From positions 310,001-374,000 of the forward strand of contig NZ_JAJBBR010000005.1 of the NCBI RefSeq assembly GCF_020532555.1: DNA of 64,000 nt, given 5' to 3'. Positions 43,396-52,377 of the stretch are shown here, one piece after another. A model generated the notes under the pieces. The model was not told where the DNA came from. It saw only the letters and a list, made by a program, of their open reading frames with translations, and did no database searches. Position numbers and translations under genes: made by a program. The number at the start of each line of letters is the position of its first letter. Position 1 is the stretch's first letter. This stretch comes from Microvirga lenta. GTDB taxonomy: Bacteria; Pseudomonadota; Alphaproteobacteria; Rhizobiales; Beijerinckiaceae.

Positions 43396-44193
43396 TCAAT
43401 GCCCGGGCAGTACGAGCACCTTGGGACTGTTCGGCAAGCTCGCGCGCGACAGCGTGATCGCGGGCCTGTCGCTGAACTCGACCGCGAAATGCTCCCGCGC
43501 CGAAGCCAGGAAGCGGTTGAGCGTGGAAGACCCGAAGAAGTGCATCGGGATCATGAGCGGCGCGTTGATCGCCCGCAGGACTTCCATCATGTCGAACGTT
43601 TCGAGCGTGTAGCCTCCATCCACCGGCACCAGAAGAACATCGATGCGCCCGAGCTTCTGCAGGTGTTCAGGGCTCAAGGTGTGATGCAGGTGCCCCAGAT
43701 GGGCGATGCACAATTGGGTGGTCTCGAACACGAAGATCGAGTTCCCGCCGTACTCAGTTTCCCGGCCATAGCTGCGGATGTTGGTCGAGACGTTCCGGAT
43801 CCGCACATCCTCCACCGTCAGATCGTGCCGGGCTGGACCGCCTTGTGGGTTCCAGCCTCTCAGAACGTGCTTGATGGCAGGATCGGGACGGTGGCTGAAA
43901 TGGGTGGAATGGGCCTTGTTCATCGTCGCCACGTCGGGCGCGCTCGCAGGCCTGGTGCCGTCGCTGTAATCGGTTGCGATCCGTACGCCCTTCGGCGTCT
44001 CGATGAGGAAGGTCGCATGTCCCAGGAAGGTGAGGCCGACCTCGTCCTCCCTCAGGGCCGCAAGAGAGAAGAGGCTTTCTTTCGAGGCGATGAGGCCCGG
44101 GCACCCCTCCGGCTCGGCTGCCGCGGCGGGCTGGGCCATCCCCCAGCCCATGAGGACGGCCACCGAGCAAGCGATTCGCAGCAAGTTCATCAT
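43396..44193 (-). CDS. Exported metallo-beta-lactamase-fold hydrolase (UlaG-like)
   Basis: A 265-aa protein. Start ATG 44193 has GGAGG 5 nt upstream and gives a signal peptide (MMNLLRIACSVAVLMGWGMAQ). The MBL fold begins with VGLTFLGHATFLIETPKGV near residue 52. Metal-site histidines are in NKAHSTHFSHRPD near 85 and in IAHLGHLHHTL near 157. The C-terminal LMIPMHFFGSS carries the last His. Substrate unknown; a periplasmic location is inferred from the leader. Longer upstream frames lack ribosome sites. Confidence 0.8.
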   Translation of the reverse strand: MMNLLRIACSVAVLMGWGMAQPAAAAEPEGCPGLIASKESLFSLAALREDEVGLTFLGHATFLIETPKGVRIATDYSDGTRPASAPDVATMNKAHSTHFSHRPDPAIKHVLRGWNPQGGPARHDLTVEDVRIRNVSTNIRSYGRETEYGGNSIFVFETTQLCIAHLGHLHHTLSPEHLQKLGRIDVLLVPVDGGYTLETFDMMEVLRAINAPLMIPMHFFGSSTLNRFLASAREHFAVEFSDRPAITLSRASLPNSPKVLVLPGH

Positions 44194-44345
44194 GCGTGCC
44201 TCCACCGTCCCGCTAGGGAAAGACACAATGGAGCGAAACGCAAGCCGAGGCCGCCGCACGATATCTTGAACGACCGGCTCGCGTGGGCGGGTACAGGCTC
44301 CGGAGAGTTCTGGGACCTGGCGTATCCGGGCCCAGATGGGCCGGT

Positions 44346-44546
44346 TCAGGTCTCTTTCGCCTCCGTCGGGCCTCCGGGAATGCCCAGGTCGGGGTGCCTT
44401 TCGACCAGCTTCTCCCGGTCCTCGGCAAGAGCCTCCCAGGTTCTCGCCATCTCCAGGAGCTGTTCGCGCTGCGGTCCCTCGGGAACCTGCCTGGCGAGGA
44501 TGCGACATTCCTCTGCGTGCTGCCGATACTCGGATGCCTTCTTCAC
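44346..44546 (-). CDS. Small hypothetical helical protein
   Basis: A 66-aa protein from GTG 44546, chosen because AGGAGG lies 6 nt upstream. The residues (KKASEYRQHAEECRILARQ, LLEMARTWEALAEDRE) are typical of a very common family of short helical proteins in Bradyrhizobium and Methylobacterium relatives. Function unknown. The longer frame upstream of this GTG is rejected. Confidence 0.65.
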   Translation of the reverse strand: MKKASEYRQHAEECRILARQVPEGPQREQLLEMARTWEALAEDREKLVERHPDLGIPGGPTEAKET

Positions 44547-44781
44547 GCCCTGCCTCCTCACACCCCTCGATAGGAAAAAGCGTTCACGCCGCCACTGGTA
44601 GTCCCCGCCCCCTGTCACCGCAAGGCTTCGAGCCGCAGCGCCTGTCGAAAAGTACGGCCCGCGAACAGGCACGACACCACAACCCGTTTCCGCTGGGTCA
44701 CGCTTTGACCATCTTTTTGGTCACCTTGGCCCTCGAGGGCCAAACCTCAGCCATTATCTCTCGAAGCTGAAGGAGTTGCTT

Positions 44782-45387
44782 ATGACTCAGACGCACGCGC
44801 GAAAGGCATCAAACCTCAACCGCGTTCTCGTCTCCACCCTAGCCTTGGCTGCAATCGGAGGCTGGGGGATGTTTGCTCATACTAGTCAGGCATCCTCGGA
44901 AACGGAGCGGCAGCTGCGCGGTCAGCTTGCATCTTTCCAGGATCAACAAGTGCAAGCGCGATCGGAGCATCAGAAGGCTCAAGCCGCGTCGACGGCGGAG
45001 CTGACCCAGCTGCGAGAGCAGCTTTCCTCGACACGCGAGGAGCTCACCCGTCTCTCCGAGAACCACAAGAAGATCCAGCAGGAGCTGACCGAAGCGCAAG
45101 CCCAGCTGAAAGCGTCGGAGGAGGCTCGGAGCCGCCCTCAGGCGGCGATGCCCGCGGCCCTGCTCGCGGTGACTCCGAGACCCGCGCCTCGTGACATCGT
45201 CGCGGCGCAGAAGGCCCTGACCGAGTTGGGATACGGTCCGCTCGAAGCGGATGGGGTCGTCGGCCCCGGCACCCGCGAGGCCATCGAAAAGTACCAGCGC
45301 GAAACCGGCCTGACCGTCACCGGCGCCCTCCATGCCGAAACCCTCCAGGCGCTCCTCGCCCCGGCCTCCCAAGTGGCCGCGCAATAA
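44782..45387 (+). CDS. Coiled-coil protein with peptidoglycan-binding domain
   Basis: A 201-aa protein. AAGGAG lies 6 nt before ATG 44782. An N-terminal hydrophobic segment (VLVSTLALAAIGGWGMFAH, about 15-33) may be a signal anchor. A coiled coil (about 40-115) leads to a PG_binding_1 domain (about 135-195: AAQKALTELGYGPLEADGVVG, TREAIEKYQRETGL). It likely tethers the inner membrane or periplasmic space to the wall. Exact coordinates of the start may be off by a base or two. Confidence 0.8.
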   Translation: MTQTHARKASNLNRVLVSTLALAAIGGWGMFAHTSQASSETERQLRGQLASFQDQQVQARSEHQKAQAASTAELTQLREQLSSTREELTRLSENHKKIQQELTEAQAQLKASEEARSRPQAAMPAALLAVTPRPAPRDIVAAQKALTELGYGPLEADGVVGPGTREAIEKYQRETGLTVTGALHAETLQALLAPASQVAAQ

Positions 45388-45521
45388 GCGGCCGAAGCGG
45401 CAGAAATGCCGCTTCACCCCTCGCCGGGCGCCATCGGCCGCGGACGTCCATCACACCGTATGAAGGCTTATCTAGTGGAGTTCGGTGGAAGGACGCGGAG
45501 CGGCACCAATCATCTCAACGA

Positions 45522-46487
45522 CTATTGAGCGTTGATGATCTCCTTGGCAGCTTGGACGGCATTCTCAAGTGCTTTGGCGCGGAGACTTGCCAACTCTTGG
45601 GCAGGGTCCTCCAGGAACTTCGCCCGCGCTGCATTCTCGATTTCTGGACGGCAGACATCGAGCATCAGTGAGATCAGCTTCTCTTGGTCCACCAACTTGC
45701 CCTCTCGGATCGAGCTGGCAGTTCTGAGACACTCTTCAGGTGTCGCTATACCACCGAGGCGCGCAGCTCGATCCTGGGACGCGGGTGACGCAGCAGGGGC
45801 CGAGGCGCGCGAGGCTGCCCGCACCTGAACCGCGCTTGTGACGACATTTCTTTGAATGACGCCTCGCAACTCCTCCCTAAGGCCTGTGCCGTTTCCACCT
45901 TCGAGACGAACCAATGCCATTGCGGCATCGAGGGCGGCTTGGACTTCGCGATTGCAGATAGTCATGGCTGCTGTGGCCAAGATCTCGGCCGTCTCGGAAG
46001 ATGCAACGAGTCCCTCAAGTTCTTTTTTGGTGCAGGCATACATCCTATCCCGAAGCAGGTCTCTCGTGCGGCTGGCCTCATCGATCTGTTGTCTGCCGAG
46101 AGCTTGAGCCTGCGCCAACTCTGCCGTGCGCCGAGCCAAGGCGTCTTTGAGACGTGTCCCTACTGCTCGCGGTAGATCATCCAAGTACGGCCCCTTAAAG
46201 AAGACGGATCCGGTGCCTACCCCATAAATCTGGTCATGGGCGCTGATCATCTTGTGTACGGCCGCCTCGCAGAGGTTTCCAGCCGCAGCAAGGGCATCAT
46301 ACCACTTCCCCTCCCTTGCCATATCGAGTGCTGCCGTGTTGGCTGAAATCGTCCGAGCAAAACAATCAGTAGCAGCGCGAATGTAAGGCAGATGGATTCT
46401 GCGCTTCTGAGCCTCGGTCAGCTCCTGGGCACTTGCTGCGCTAGCAATCAGCGATAGAAGCCCCACGAAAATCGCAGCAAATCTCAT
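45522..46487 (-). CDS. Secreted hypothetical protein, lower GC
   Basis: A 321-aa protein with a Sec signal peptide (MRFAAIFVGLLSLIASAASAQ). It is helical throughout, with cysteines in pairs (TDCFART, NLCEAAV, ACTKKE, TICNREV, EECLRTA, DVCRPEI) that may form disulfides. No family recognised. Its GC content is lower than its neighbours and no good ribosome site was seen. Together with the AT-richer flank beside tRNA-His this suggests acquired DNA. Confidence 0.6.
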   Translation of the reverse strand: MRFAAIFVGLLSLIASAASAQELTEAQKRRIHLPYIRAATDCFARTISANTAALDMAREGKWYDALAAAGNLCEAAVHKMISAHDQIYGVGTGSVFFKGPYLDDLPRAVGTRLKDALARRTAELAQAQALGRQQIDEASRTRDLLRDRMYACTKKELEGLVASSETAEILATAAMTICNREVQAALDAAMALVRLEGGNGTGLREELRGVIQRNVVTSAVQVRAASRASAPAASPASQDRAARLGGIATPEECLRTASSIREGKLVDQEKLISLMLDVCRPEIENAARAKFLEDPAQELASLRAKALENAVQAAKEIINAQ

Positions 46488-46864
46488 GACGAGGACACTT
46501 TTCTGAGGCCAGCTTTCACAGCTTTTCAGCGCATTTTAGTTGCAAGAATATATACTGGAACTGTGGTCTACCGGAAGGGGAATAGCGTTCTTACAGCGTG
46601 ATAATTCCTAGAATGCCCATCGTTCGAGGCTCTCAGGAGCCAACGGTAAGATTGGCTGCTCATTGACAATGCAGCAGACTAAAAGCCCTTAACGCGTGTG
46701 AGCCGAATGGCGGGGCACATACACTGCTGGGAAGCAAGGTAACTTCCAAAATTATTAGAAGCGGTAATCGCTAGGAGGCACCAAAGCGTATTTCAGCTGC
46801 CTCGCCTCCCAACCGAACTTACCGGGAGGCCTCGAACCTGCGAGGGTTAAGTGCTTGATTTGAA
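46488..46864. other. Intergenic region left of tRNA-His
   Basis: 377 bases, AT-richer than average, with no supported gene, terminator or repeat seen. It contains isolated short frames only. Confidence 0.5.
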
Positions 46865-46941
46865 TGGTACAGCCGCCCCGGCTCGAACGGGGGACCCCCA
46901 GATCCACAATCTGGTGCTCTAACCAACTGAGCTACGGCTGC
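46865..46941 (-). tRNA. tRNA-His (GTG) with encoded CCA
   Basis: A 77-nt cloverleaf on the minus strand. The acceptor strands are 5' GCAGCCG and 3' CGGCTGT, giving a terminal G1-U72 pair. The anticodon stem CCAGA/TCTGG has the loop TTGTGGA (anticodon GTG), and the T arm has GTTCGAG. The discriminator is A73 and CCA is encoded. The base before position 1 is T, not G, so the usual G-1/C73 identity is absent, as in most Alphaproteobacteria. Confidence 0.95.
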
Positions 46942-47007
46942 ACTCGGGGCTGGGTGTAATCGGGTCGGCGGCTAATTTCAAGACTTCTTTGACGTCGCAG
47001 TGACGCA

Positions 47008-47038
47008 AAAGAGAACGGCGGGCTTTGGGCCCGCCGTT
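47008..47038 (-). terminator. Terminator of the tct operon
   Basis: A 10-bp stem AACGGCGGGC / GCCCGCCGTT with loop TTTGG lies 20 bases past tctC. On the minus strand it is followed by CTCTTTT. Confidence 0.8.
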
Positions 47039-47058
47039 TTCGTCGACAGATGGGAAAG

Positions 47059-48033
47059 TTACTCCGCCTTGGCGCCGGCGGCCTGGAGGACCGGGGTCCA
47101 GCGAGCCACCTCGCTCTCGACGAGCTTCTGCAGGGATTCCGGCGTACGCTCCTCCGGCGCAGGAATGACGCCGCCGAGGTCCTGGAGGCGCTTCCTGGTG
47201 TTCTCGTCGCTCAGAGCCTTCACGAGGGCGTCGTTGAGCTTCGCGACCACGTCGGGCGGGGTGCCCTTGGGCGCGAACACCGCGTTCCAGGCGCTCACCT
47301 GATAGTCGCCGAGTCCGGCCTCCTTGGTGGTCGGCACGTCCGGCAGAGCGGGGGAGCGCTCAGGCGTGGCGATGGCGTAGGCCTTGATGTTGCCGCCCTG
47401 GATCTGCGGCGCCACGTTGACGATCTGGTCGGTCATGTAGTCGACCGTGTTGGCCATGAGGTCGTTCAGGGCCGGACCCGTGCCGCGATAGGCGACCATG
47501 GTCGGCTTCGCGCCGATGATGGAGTTGAACAGGATGCCCGTGGAGTGGGACACGGAGCCCACGCCCGCATGGGCCATGTTCACCTTGTCGCCGTTGGCCT
47601 TCATGTGATCCAGGAAGCCCTTGAGGTCCTTGGCCGGGAAGTCCTTGCGGGCGACGATGAGGATCGGCGTGCCGGCGGCGAGGCCGATCGGCGCGAAATC
47701 CTTCGTCGGGTCGTAGCGCAGGTTCGGATAGAGGGCCGGAGCCGCACCGTGGGTGCCCATGTGGCCCATCATGATGGTGTAGCCGTCGGGCTGGGACTGG
47801 GCCGCCCGGGTGATGCCCGTCGTGCCGCCGGCGCCCGCCACGTTCTCGATCACGATCTGTTGACCGAGCGTGCGCGACATATGATCCGTCACGATACGGG
47901 CGACCACGTCCGTCGGTCCGCCCGCCGCGAACGGCACGATCATGGTGATCGGGCGCGTCGGATAGTTCTGCGCCTGGGCGCCGGAGGCGGCGAGGCCCAG
48001 AACGGCGGTCAGAGCCAGTGCGATTTTCTTCAT
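47059..48033 (-). CDS. tctC: Tripartite tricarboxylate transporter substrate-binding protein (Bug/TctC)
   Basis: A 324-aa periplasmic binding protein with a signal peptide (MKKIALALTAVLGLAASGAQAQ). The Bug-family start NYPTRPITMIVPFAAGGPTDVVAR is the typical ligand-site segment. It delivers a carboxylate, possibly citrate-like or an aromatic acid, to the TctAB permease. AGGGAGG-like bases precede the start. It is the last gene of tctB-tctA-tctC, 62 bases after tctA. Confidence 0.93.
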   Translation of the reverse strand: MKKIALALTAVLGLAASGAQAQNYPTRPITMIVPFAAGGPTDVVARIVTDHMSRTLGQQIVIENVAGAGGTTGITRAAQSQPDGYTIMMGHMGTHGAAPALYPNLRYDPTKDFAPIGLAAGTPILIVARKDFPAKDLKGFLDHMKANGDKVNMAHAGVGSVSHSTGILFNSIIGAKPTMVAYRGTGPALNDLMANTVDYMTDQIVNVAPQIQGGNIKAYAIATPERSPALPDVPTTKEAGLGDYQVSAWNAVFAPKGTPPDVVAKLNDALVKALSDENTRKRLQDLGGVIPAPEERTPESLQKLVESEVARWTPVLQAAGAKAE

Positions 48034-48095
48034 TCAATTTCCTCCCTGGAAAAAGTTCTCTCGTTACATTTGGACAAGGCGCCGCCGAAGGCAAG

Positions 48096-49598
48096 CTACT
48101 CGGTGAAGACTTCGTCCCTCCCCTTCCGGATGGAGGGCAGGAGCGCCAGGACCAGAAGAATCAGCGCGACCACGAGAAGGCCGGCACTGATCGGACGCTC
48201 GATGAAGGTTTCGAGCGACCCGCGCGAGATGATGAGCGCGCGCCTCAGGTTTTCTTCCATCAGCTTGCCGAGCACGAAGCCGAGCAGCATCGGCGCCGGC
48301 TCGAACCCGAACTTGATGAGCATGTAGCCGACGAGGCCGAACAGCCCGATGAACATCACGTCCGTGGGCAGCGAGTTGATGGAATAGATGCCGATGCAGC
48401 AGAACATCAGGATCGCCGGGAACAGCAGGTGGTAGGGCACCTTCAGGAGGCGCACCCACATGCCGATCATGGGCAGGTTGATGATGAGCAGCATCAGGTT
48501 GCCGACCCACATGGAGGCGATCATGCCCCAGAACAGGTCGGGGTTGCGGGTCATCACCTGCGGACCCGGCACGATGCCGTGGATCGTCATGGCGCCGACC
48601 ATGAGGGCCATCACGGCATTCGGCGGAATGCCGAGGGTGAGCAGCGGGATGAAGGAGGTCTGCGCGCCGGCATTGTTCGCCGATTCCGGCCCCGCCACGC
48701 CCTCGATGGCGCCCTGGCCGAACCGGCGCGGATCCTTGGCGAGCTTCTTCTCGAGGGTATAGGCCGCGAAGGGCCCGAGCACCGCGCCGTTGCCGGGCAG
48801 GATGCCGAGCGCCGCGCCGATGAAGGTTCCGCGCAGCACGGGCTTGTAGGATTGCCTGAAGTCATCCTTGTTCGGCAGAAGGCGCCCAATGGTCTGGCGC
48901 ACCACGTCCCGGGTCTCCGTATGGTCCAGATTGCGCAGGATCTCGGCGATGCCGAAGATGCCCATGGCCAGAACGGCGAAGTCGATGCCGTCCATGAGGA
49001 AGGGCAGGCCGAAGGTCAGGCGCTCCTCGCCGGTCTCGAGATCCGTTCCGACCGTGGAGAGCAGGATGCCCACCAGGATCATCGCCACCGCCTTCAGGAT
49101 CGATCCGCGGGCGAGAACCACCGCGAAGACGAGGCCCATGACCATGAGCGAGAAATATTCGGTCGGGCCGAACACCAGGGCGAGACGGGTCAGCGGCGCC
49201 CCCAGGGCGGCGATGACCACGGTCGCCACGGTGCCGGCGAAGAAGGAACCGATGGCCGCGATGCCCAGCGCCACGCCCGCCCGGCCCTGGCGGGCCATCT
49301 GGTGCCCGTCGAGGGCCGTCACCACCGAGGTGGCCTCGCCGGGAATGTTGACGAGGATCGCGGTGGTCGATCCGCCGTACTGGGCGCCGTAGTAGATGCC
49401 GGCCAGCATGATGAGCGCGCCGGTGGGATCGAGCCCGAAGGTGATCGGCAGGAGCATCGCGATCGTGGCGATGGGGCCGACGCCGGGCAGGACGCCGATG
49501 AGCGTGCCCACGAGGCAGCCCAGGAAGGCCAGTCCCAGATTCTGGAACGTCAGGGCAATCCCGAAGCCGAGGCTCAGATTGGAGAACAGGTCGCCCAT
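48096..49598 (-). CDS. tctA: Tripartite tricarboxylate transporter large permease TctA
   Basis: A 500-aa polytopic inner-membrane protein of the TctA family with about twelve hydrophobic segments. Family signatures include GVLPGVGPIATIAMLLPITFGL near residue 38 and GNGAVLGPFAAYTLEKKLA near 265. The proton- or sodium-driven permease works with TctB and TctC. Its ATG overlaps the tctB stop by one base (TGATG). Confidence 0.95.
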   Translation of the reverse strand: MGDLFSNLSLGFGIALTFQNLGLAFLGCLVGTLIGVLPGVGPIATIAMLLPITFGLDPTGALIMLAGIYYGAQYGGSTTAILVNIPGEATSVVTALDGHQMARQGRAGVALGIAAIGSFFAGTVATVVIAALGAPLTRLALVFGPTEYFSLMVMGLVFAVVLARGSILKAVAMILVGILLSTVGTDLETGEERLTFGLPFLMDGIDFAVLAMGIFGIAEILRNLDHTETRDVVRQTIGRLLPNKDDFRQSYKPVLRGTFIGAALGILPGNGAVLGPFAAYTLEKKLAKDPRRFGQGAIEGVAGPESANNAGAQTSFIPLLTLGIPPNAVMALMVGAMTIHGIVPGPQVMTRNPDLFWGMIASMWVGNLMLLIINLPMIGMWVRLLKVPYHLLFPAILMFCCIGIYSINSLPTDVMFIGLFGLVGYMLIKFGFEPAPMLLGFVLGKLMEENLRRALIISRGSLETFIERPISAGLLVVALILLVLALLPSIRKGRDEVFTE

Positions 49599-50269
49599 CA
49601 GATCCTCCCGCTATGGTCGGGCACTTCGATCTCCGTGGTCCTTCCGCGCCGGCGGCCGGCGAAATAGACGACGACGGCGGCGGCGGCCATGATCGCCGCC
49701 GTTGCCCTCAGGACGTCCTTCTGGGACCACTCGGCGGGGAAAAGGCCGGTCAGTGCCTGGGGGAAGACCGGAATCGGCAGGTTGAGCAGGTCGCCGAACA
49801 GGATCATGCAGAAAGGCGTCAGGCTGAGGGACAGGATCACGAGCTCCCTCAGACGCGAGTCCGGACTGGCGAAGCCGCCGATGATGATGGCGAGCGGCCC
49901 CGCCACGATGAGGCCGAGGCCGGGGATCGACAGCGGGCCGAACGAGAAGGGCCTGATGGTCACCGCAAAGGCCAGGATGGCGATGATGACGAGAGCCGGA
50001 CCGCGCAGGCTCCAGCCCTCGAGGGCCTCGCCGTCCCTGGTGAAGGCGAAGAACACGAGGGCGAGGCCGCACAGGCCGACCCCGATGGCGAGCCAGTCCG
50101 GCAGCATGCCGGGGCCCATGGAGCTCAAGGTGCCTTGGGACAGGTCGCGCCCGAGCCAGAGCGCGAGAGCCGCAAGGGCGAGAAGAAAGATGCCCCCTGC
50201 GAGGCTTTGCGGCGCGCGAACCGGCCCTTGGCGCCCCGGCGCTTCAGGGCGTTCGTGAGAAATGGACAT
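49598..50269 (-). CDS. tctB: Tripartite tricarboxylate transporter small subunit TctB
   Basis: A 223-aa membrane protein with four or five hydrophobic helices (GGIFLLALAALALWLG, GLIVAGPLAIIIGGFA, AAIMAAAAVVVYFAG). Start ATG 50269 (MSISHERPEAPG) has GGGAGG 6 nt upstream. It is the small permease subunit that associates with TctA, and the first gene of the leftward tct operon. Sequence conservation is low in this subunit, but position confirms it. Confidence 0.9.
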   Translation of the reverse strand: MSISHERPEAPGRQGPVRAPQSLAGGIFLLALAALALWLGRDLSQGTLSSMGPGMLPDWLAIGVGLCGLALVFFAFTRDGEALEGWSLRGPALVIIAILAFAVTIRPFSFGPLSIPGLGLIVAGPLAIIIGGFASPDSRLRELVILSLSLTPFCMILFGDLLNLPIPVFPQALTGLFPAEWSQKDVLRATAAIMAAAAVVVYFAGRRRGRTTEIEVPDHSGRI

Positions 50270-50447
50270 GGACGGCCTCCCGACCGGGCGCATTGGTTGC
50301 GACCAGAGCTTATTCGTCCCGTGTTGTGCCCAAGGCCTCGCCCTTGATCAAGCGACCCGAGAACGATTTCGTGCGTTCGGCCGGGGAAACGCGCAATCTT
50401 TAGCCGTATAAACCGTGCCCGAGGCCTTGGACGTAACTGATTTTCAG

Positions 50448-50466
50448 CGCAGGATGCTGCGTTTTT
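50448..50466 (+). promoter_or_regulatory. Short hairpin with T5 tail in the terC leader
   Basis: CGCAG-GATG-CTGCG followed by TTTTT lies 72 bases upstream of the terC start on the coding strand. It looks like a small intrinsic terminator inside the leader, as in attenuation, or else the end of an unknown upstream transcript. Confidence 0.4.
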
Positions 50467-50538
50467 CGGTTGAATCCGAGTCACATATCTATACTTAAGC
50501 CCAATTCCCTTCCCGACCTGAAACCCTCCAGGGCCGCC

Positions 50539-51288
50539 ATGGACTATATCCTTTCAACCTCCTTTCTCGTCTCCCTGCTTCAGGTCATCTGGATCGACAT
50601 CCTTCTGTCGGGCGACAACGCGGTCGTCATCGCCATGGCGTGCCGCTCGCTGCCGGCGCATCAGCGCAAGCTCGGCATCACCCTCGGCGCCCTGACGGCG
50701 GTCGGTCTGCGCATCGTCTTCGCCTTTCTCATCTCCGAGCTCCTCGGCGTCCCCTTCCTGCGCATCGTCGGCGGTCTCCTCCTGTTCTGGATCGCGCTCA
50801 AGCTCATCCAGGGCGAGGACGCGGATTCGCACGGCAACATCGAGGCCAGCACCAGCCTCTGGAAGGCGGTTCGCACCATCGCCATCGCCGATGCGGTGAT
50901 GAGCCTGGACAACGTGGTCGCCATCGCGGCCGCCTCCCGCGGACACCCGGAACTCTTCGTCTTCGGTCTTCTGCTGTCGATTCCGCTGATCATGGTGGGC
51001 GCCACCCTGATCACCAAGCTGATCACGCGCTTCCCGTTCATCGTCTGGGCCGGCGCCGCCCTGCTCGGATACATCGCCGCGGAAATGATCGTGACCGATC
51101 CGATCGTGCTCGGCTGGCTGTCGGACAACTACTCCCAGTTCGTCCTGCCCGATCCGGGTCACCCGCCGCTCAACGTCAAGCCTGCCGGCGTCGTCCTCTA
51201 CGGGGCCGCCGCGGTCGGAGCGCTGTTCGTGGTGGTGGCCGGCTACTTCCTGGCCCGCAATGCGGGCCGGGGCGCGGCCAAGACCTAA
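50539..51288 (+). CDS. TerC/YjbE-family integral membrane protein
   Basis: A 249-aa protein with seven or more hydrophobic helices. It carries the TerC acidic motifs WIDILLSGDNAVVIAMA near residue 20 and IADAVMSLDNVVAIAAAS near 120, which probably bind a metal. Start ATG 50539 (MDYILSTSFLVSLLQVI) is chosen by the family start and AGGG upstream; a longer in-frame extension is less likely. Relatives export Mn2+ or help load metals into exported proteins. It stands alone between tct and azlC. Confidence 0.9.
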   Translation: MDYILSTSFLVSLLQVIWIDILLSGDNAVVIAMACRSLPAHQRKLGITLGALTAVGLRIVFAFLISELLGVPFLRIVGGLLLFWIALKLIQGEDADSHGNIEASTSLWKAVRTIAIADAVMSLDNVVAIAAASRGHPELFVFGLLLSIPLIMVGATLITKLITRFPFIVWAGAALLGYIAAEMIVTDPIVLGWLSDNYSQFVLPDPGHPPLNVKPAGVVLYGAAAVGALFVVVAGYFLARNAGRGAAKT

Positions 51289-51355
51289 GGGAACGGCAGA
51301 CCCGCGCCGAACGCGGTTGACGGCGGGGGCGGCGAAAGGCACAGAGCGCAGGCTC

Positions 51356-52054
51356 ATGTCCACGTCCCGCCCCTTCTTTTCCCTTGCCGGACTCCGCCAC
51401 GGCGCCCGCAGCGCGGTGCCGGCCTTCCCCGGCTTCATCATGTTTGCCCTCGCCTTCGGCACCGCCGCGGCCCAGAAGGGGCTGAGCTTCGGCGAGGCGA
51501 TGGGCCTGACCGGCCTCGTCTATGCCGGCGCATCCCAGATGGTGGCGCTGGAGATCTGGCAGCAGGTCTGGTCGCCTGCCACGATCCTGACGATCGTGAC
51601 CGTCACGGCCATCGTGAATTCCCGCATGATCCTGCTGGGCGCAACGCTCCAGCCCTGGCTGAGATACGAGCCGAAGCCGCGCGCCGCGCTCAACCTCTTC
51701 CTTCTCACGGAGGCGGGCTGGCTCATCAGCACCCGCTACTACAACGAGGGCGGGCGCGACGTGGGCTTCCTCCTGGGCTGTGCGGCCATCCTCTACGTCG
51801 TCTGGCTGCTGGCGACGCTGGCGGGCTACTTTGCCGGCGCCCTCGTGCCGGAGCCGAGGCGCTTCGGTCTCGATCTCGTCATGCCGATCTTCTTCGGCAT
51901 CATGCTCGTGCCCCTGTGGAAGGGCGCCAAGCCCGCCCTGCCCTGGCTGGTCGCCGGTCTCGTCTCCCTGGCCGTCCATGCCCTGGTGCCCGGCTATCTC
52001 TTCATCGCCGCCGGAGCCCTGGCCGGAGTCATCGCCGGGATGCTGATCGAATGA
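51356..52054 (+). CDS. azlC: AzlC family branched-chain amino-acid exporter large subunit
   Basis: A 232-aa inner-membrane protein. The AzlC signature FPGFIMFALAFGTAAAQKGLS occurs near residue 22 and the helix GLTGLVYAGASQMVAL near 48. The remaining helices follow the family pattern. With AzlD it exports branched-chain amino acids or analogues, driven by the proton gradient. Start ATG 51356 has only a weak AGG upstream. The stop overlaps azlD by four bases (ATGA). Confidence 0.92.
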   Translation: MSTSRPFFSLAGLRHGARSAVPAFPGFIMFALAFGTAAAQKGLSFGEAMGLTGLVYAGASQMVALEIWQQVWSPATILTIVTVTAIVNSRMILLGATLQPWLRYEPKPRAALNLFLLTEAGWLISTRYYNEGGRDVGFLLGCAAILYVVWLLATLAGYFAGALVPEPRRFGLDLVMPIFFGIMLVPLWKGAKPALPWLVAGLVSLAVHALVPGYLFIAAGALAGVIAGMLIE

Positions 52055-52377
52055 CGTCGTTCGAAGCCATCGCCGCGGGCCCCTGGGGAGCCGCGCTGGC
52101 CATCGCCGCCATGGCCGCCGTGACCTTTTTCTGCCGCATCGCGGGCGTGGTCGTCATGAGCCGGGTCCGCATCACGCCCCGGATGGAGCGGGGCCTGCGC
52201 GCGCTTCCGGGCTCCATCATCATGGCAACGATCCTTCCCGTCGTGCTCGACAACGGTCTTCCCGCCATGATCGCCCTCACGGTCACGGTCCTCACCATGA
52301 TCTTCACCCGGTTCGACCTGGCGGCTCTCTTCGTGGGTCTAGGGACCCTGTCCCTCATCCGCGCCCTTGGCTTCTGA
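52051..52377 (+). CDS. azlD: AzlD family exporter small subunit
   Basis: A 108-aa, four-helix membrane protein with the AzlD core AAVTFFCRIAGVVVMSR near residue 25 and ALPGSIIMATILP. It is the partner of AzlC. Its last 39 bases overlap the 3' end of the converging phosphatase gene, an unusually long tail-to-tail overlap. Confidence 0.9.
   Translation: MTSFEAIAAGPWGAALAIAAMAAVTFFCRIAGVVVMSRVRITPRMERGLRALPGSIIMATILPVVLDNGLPAMIALTVTVLTMIFTRFDLAALFVGLGTLSLIRALGF

Noticed and set aside
50290..50538. Manganese (yybP-ykoY) riboswitch before terC
   Set aside because: The conserved core bases of that riboswitch are not visible in the leader.
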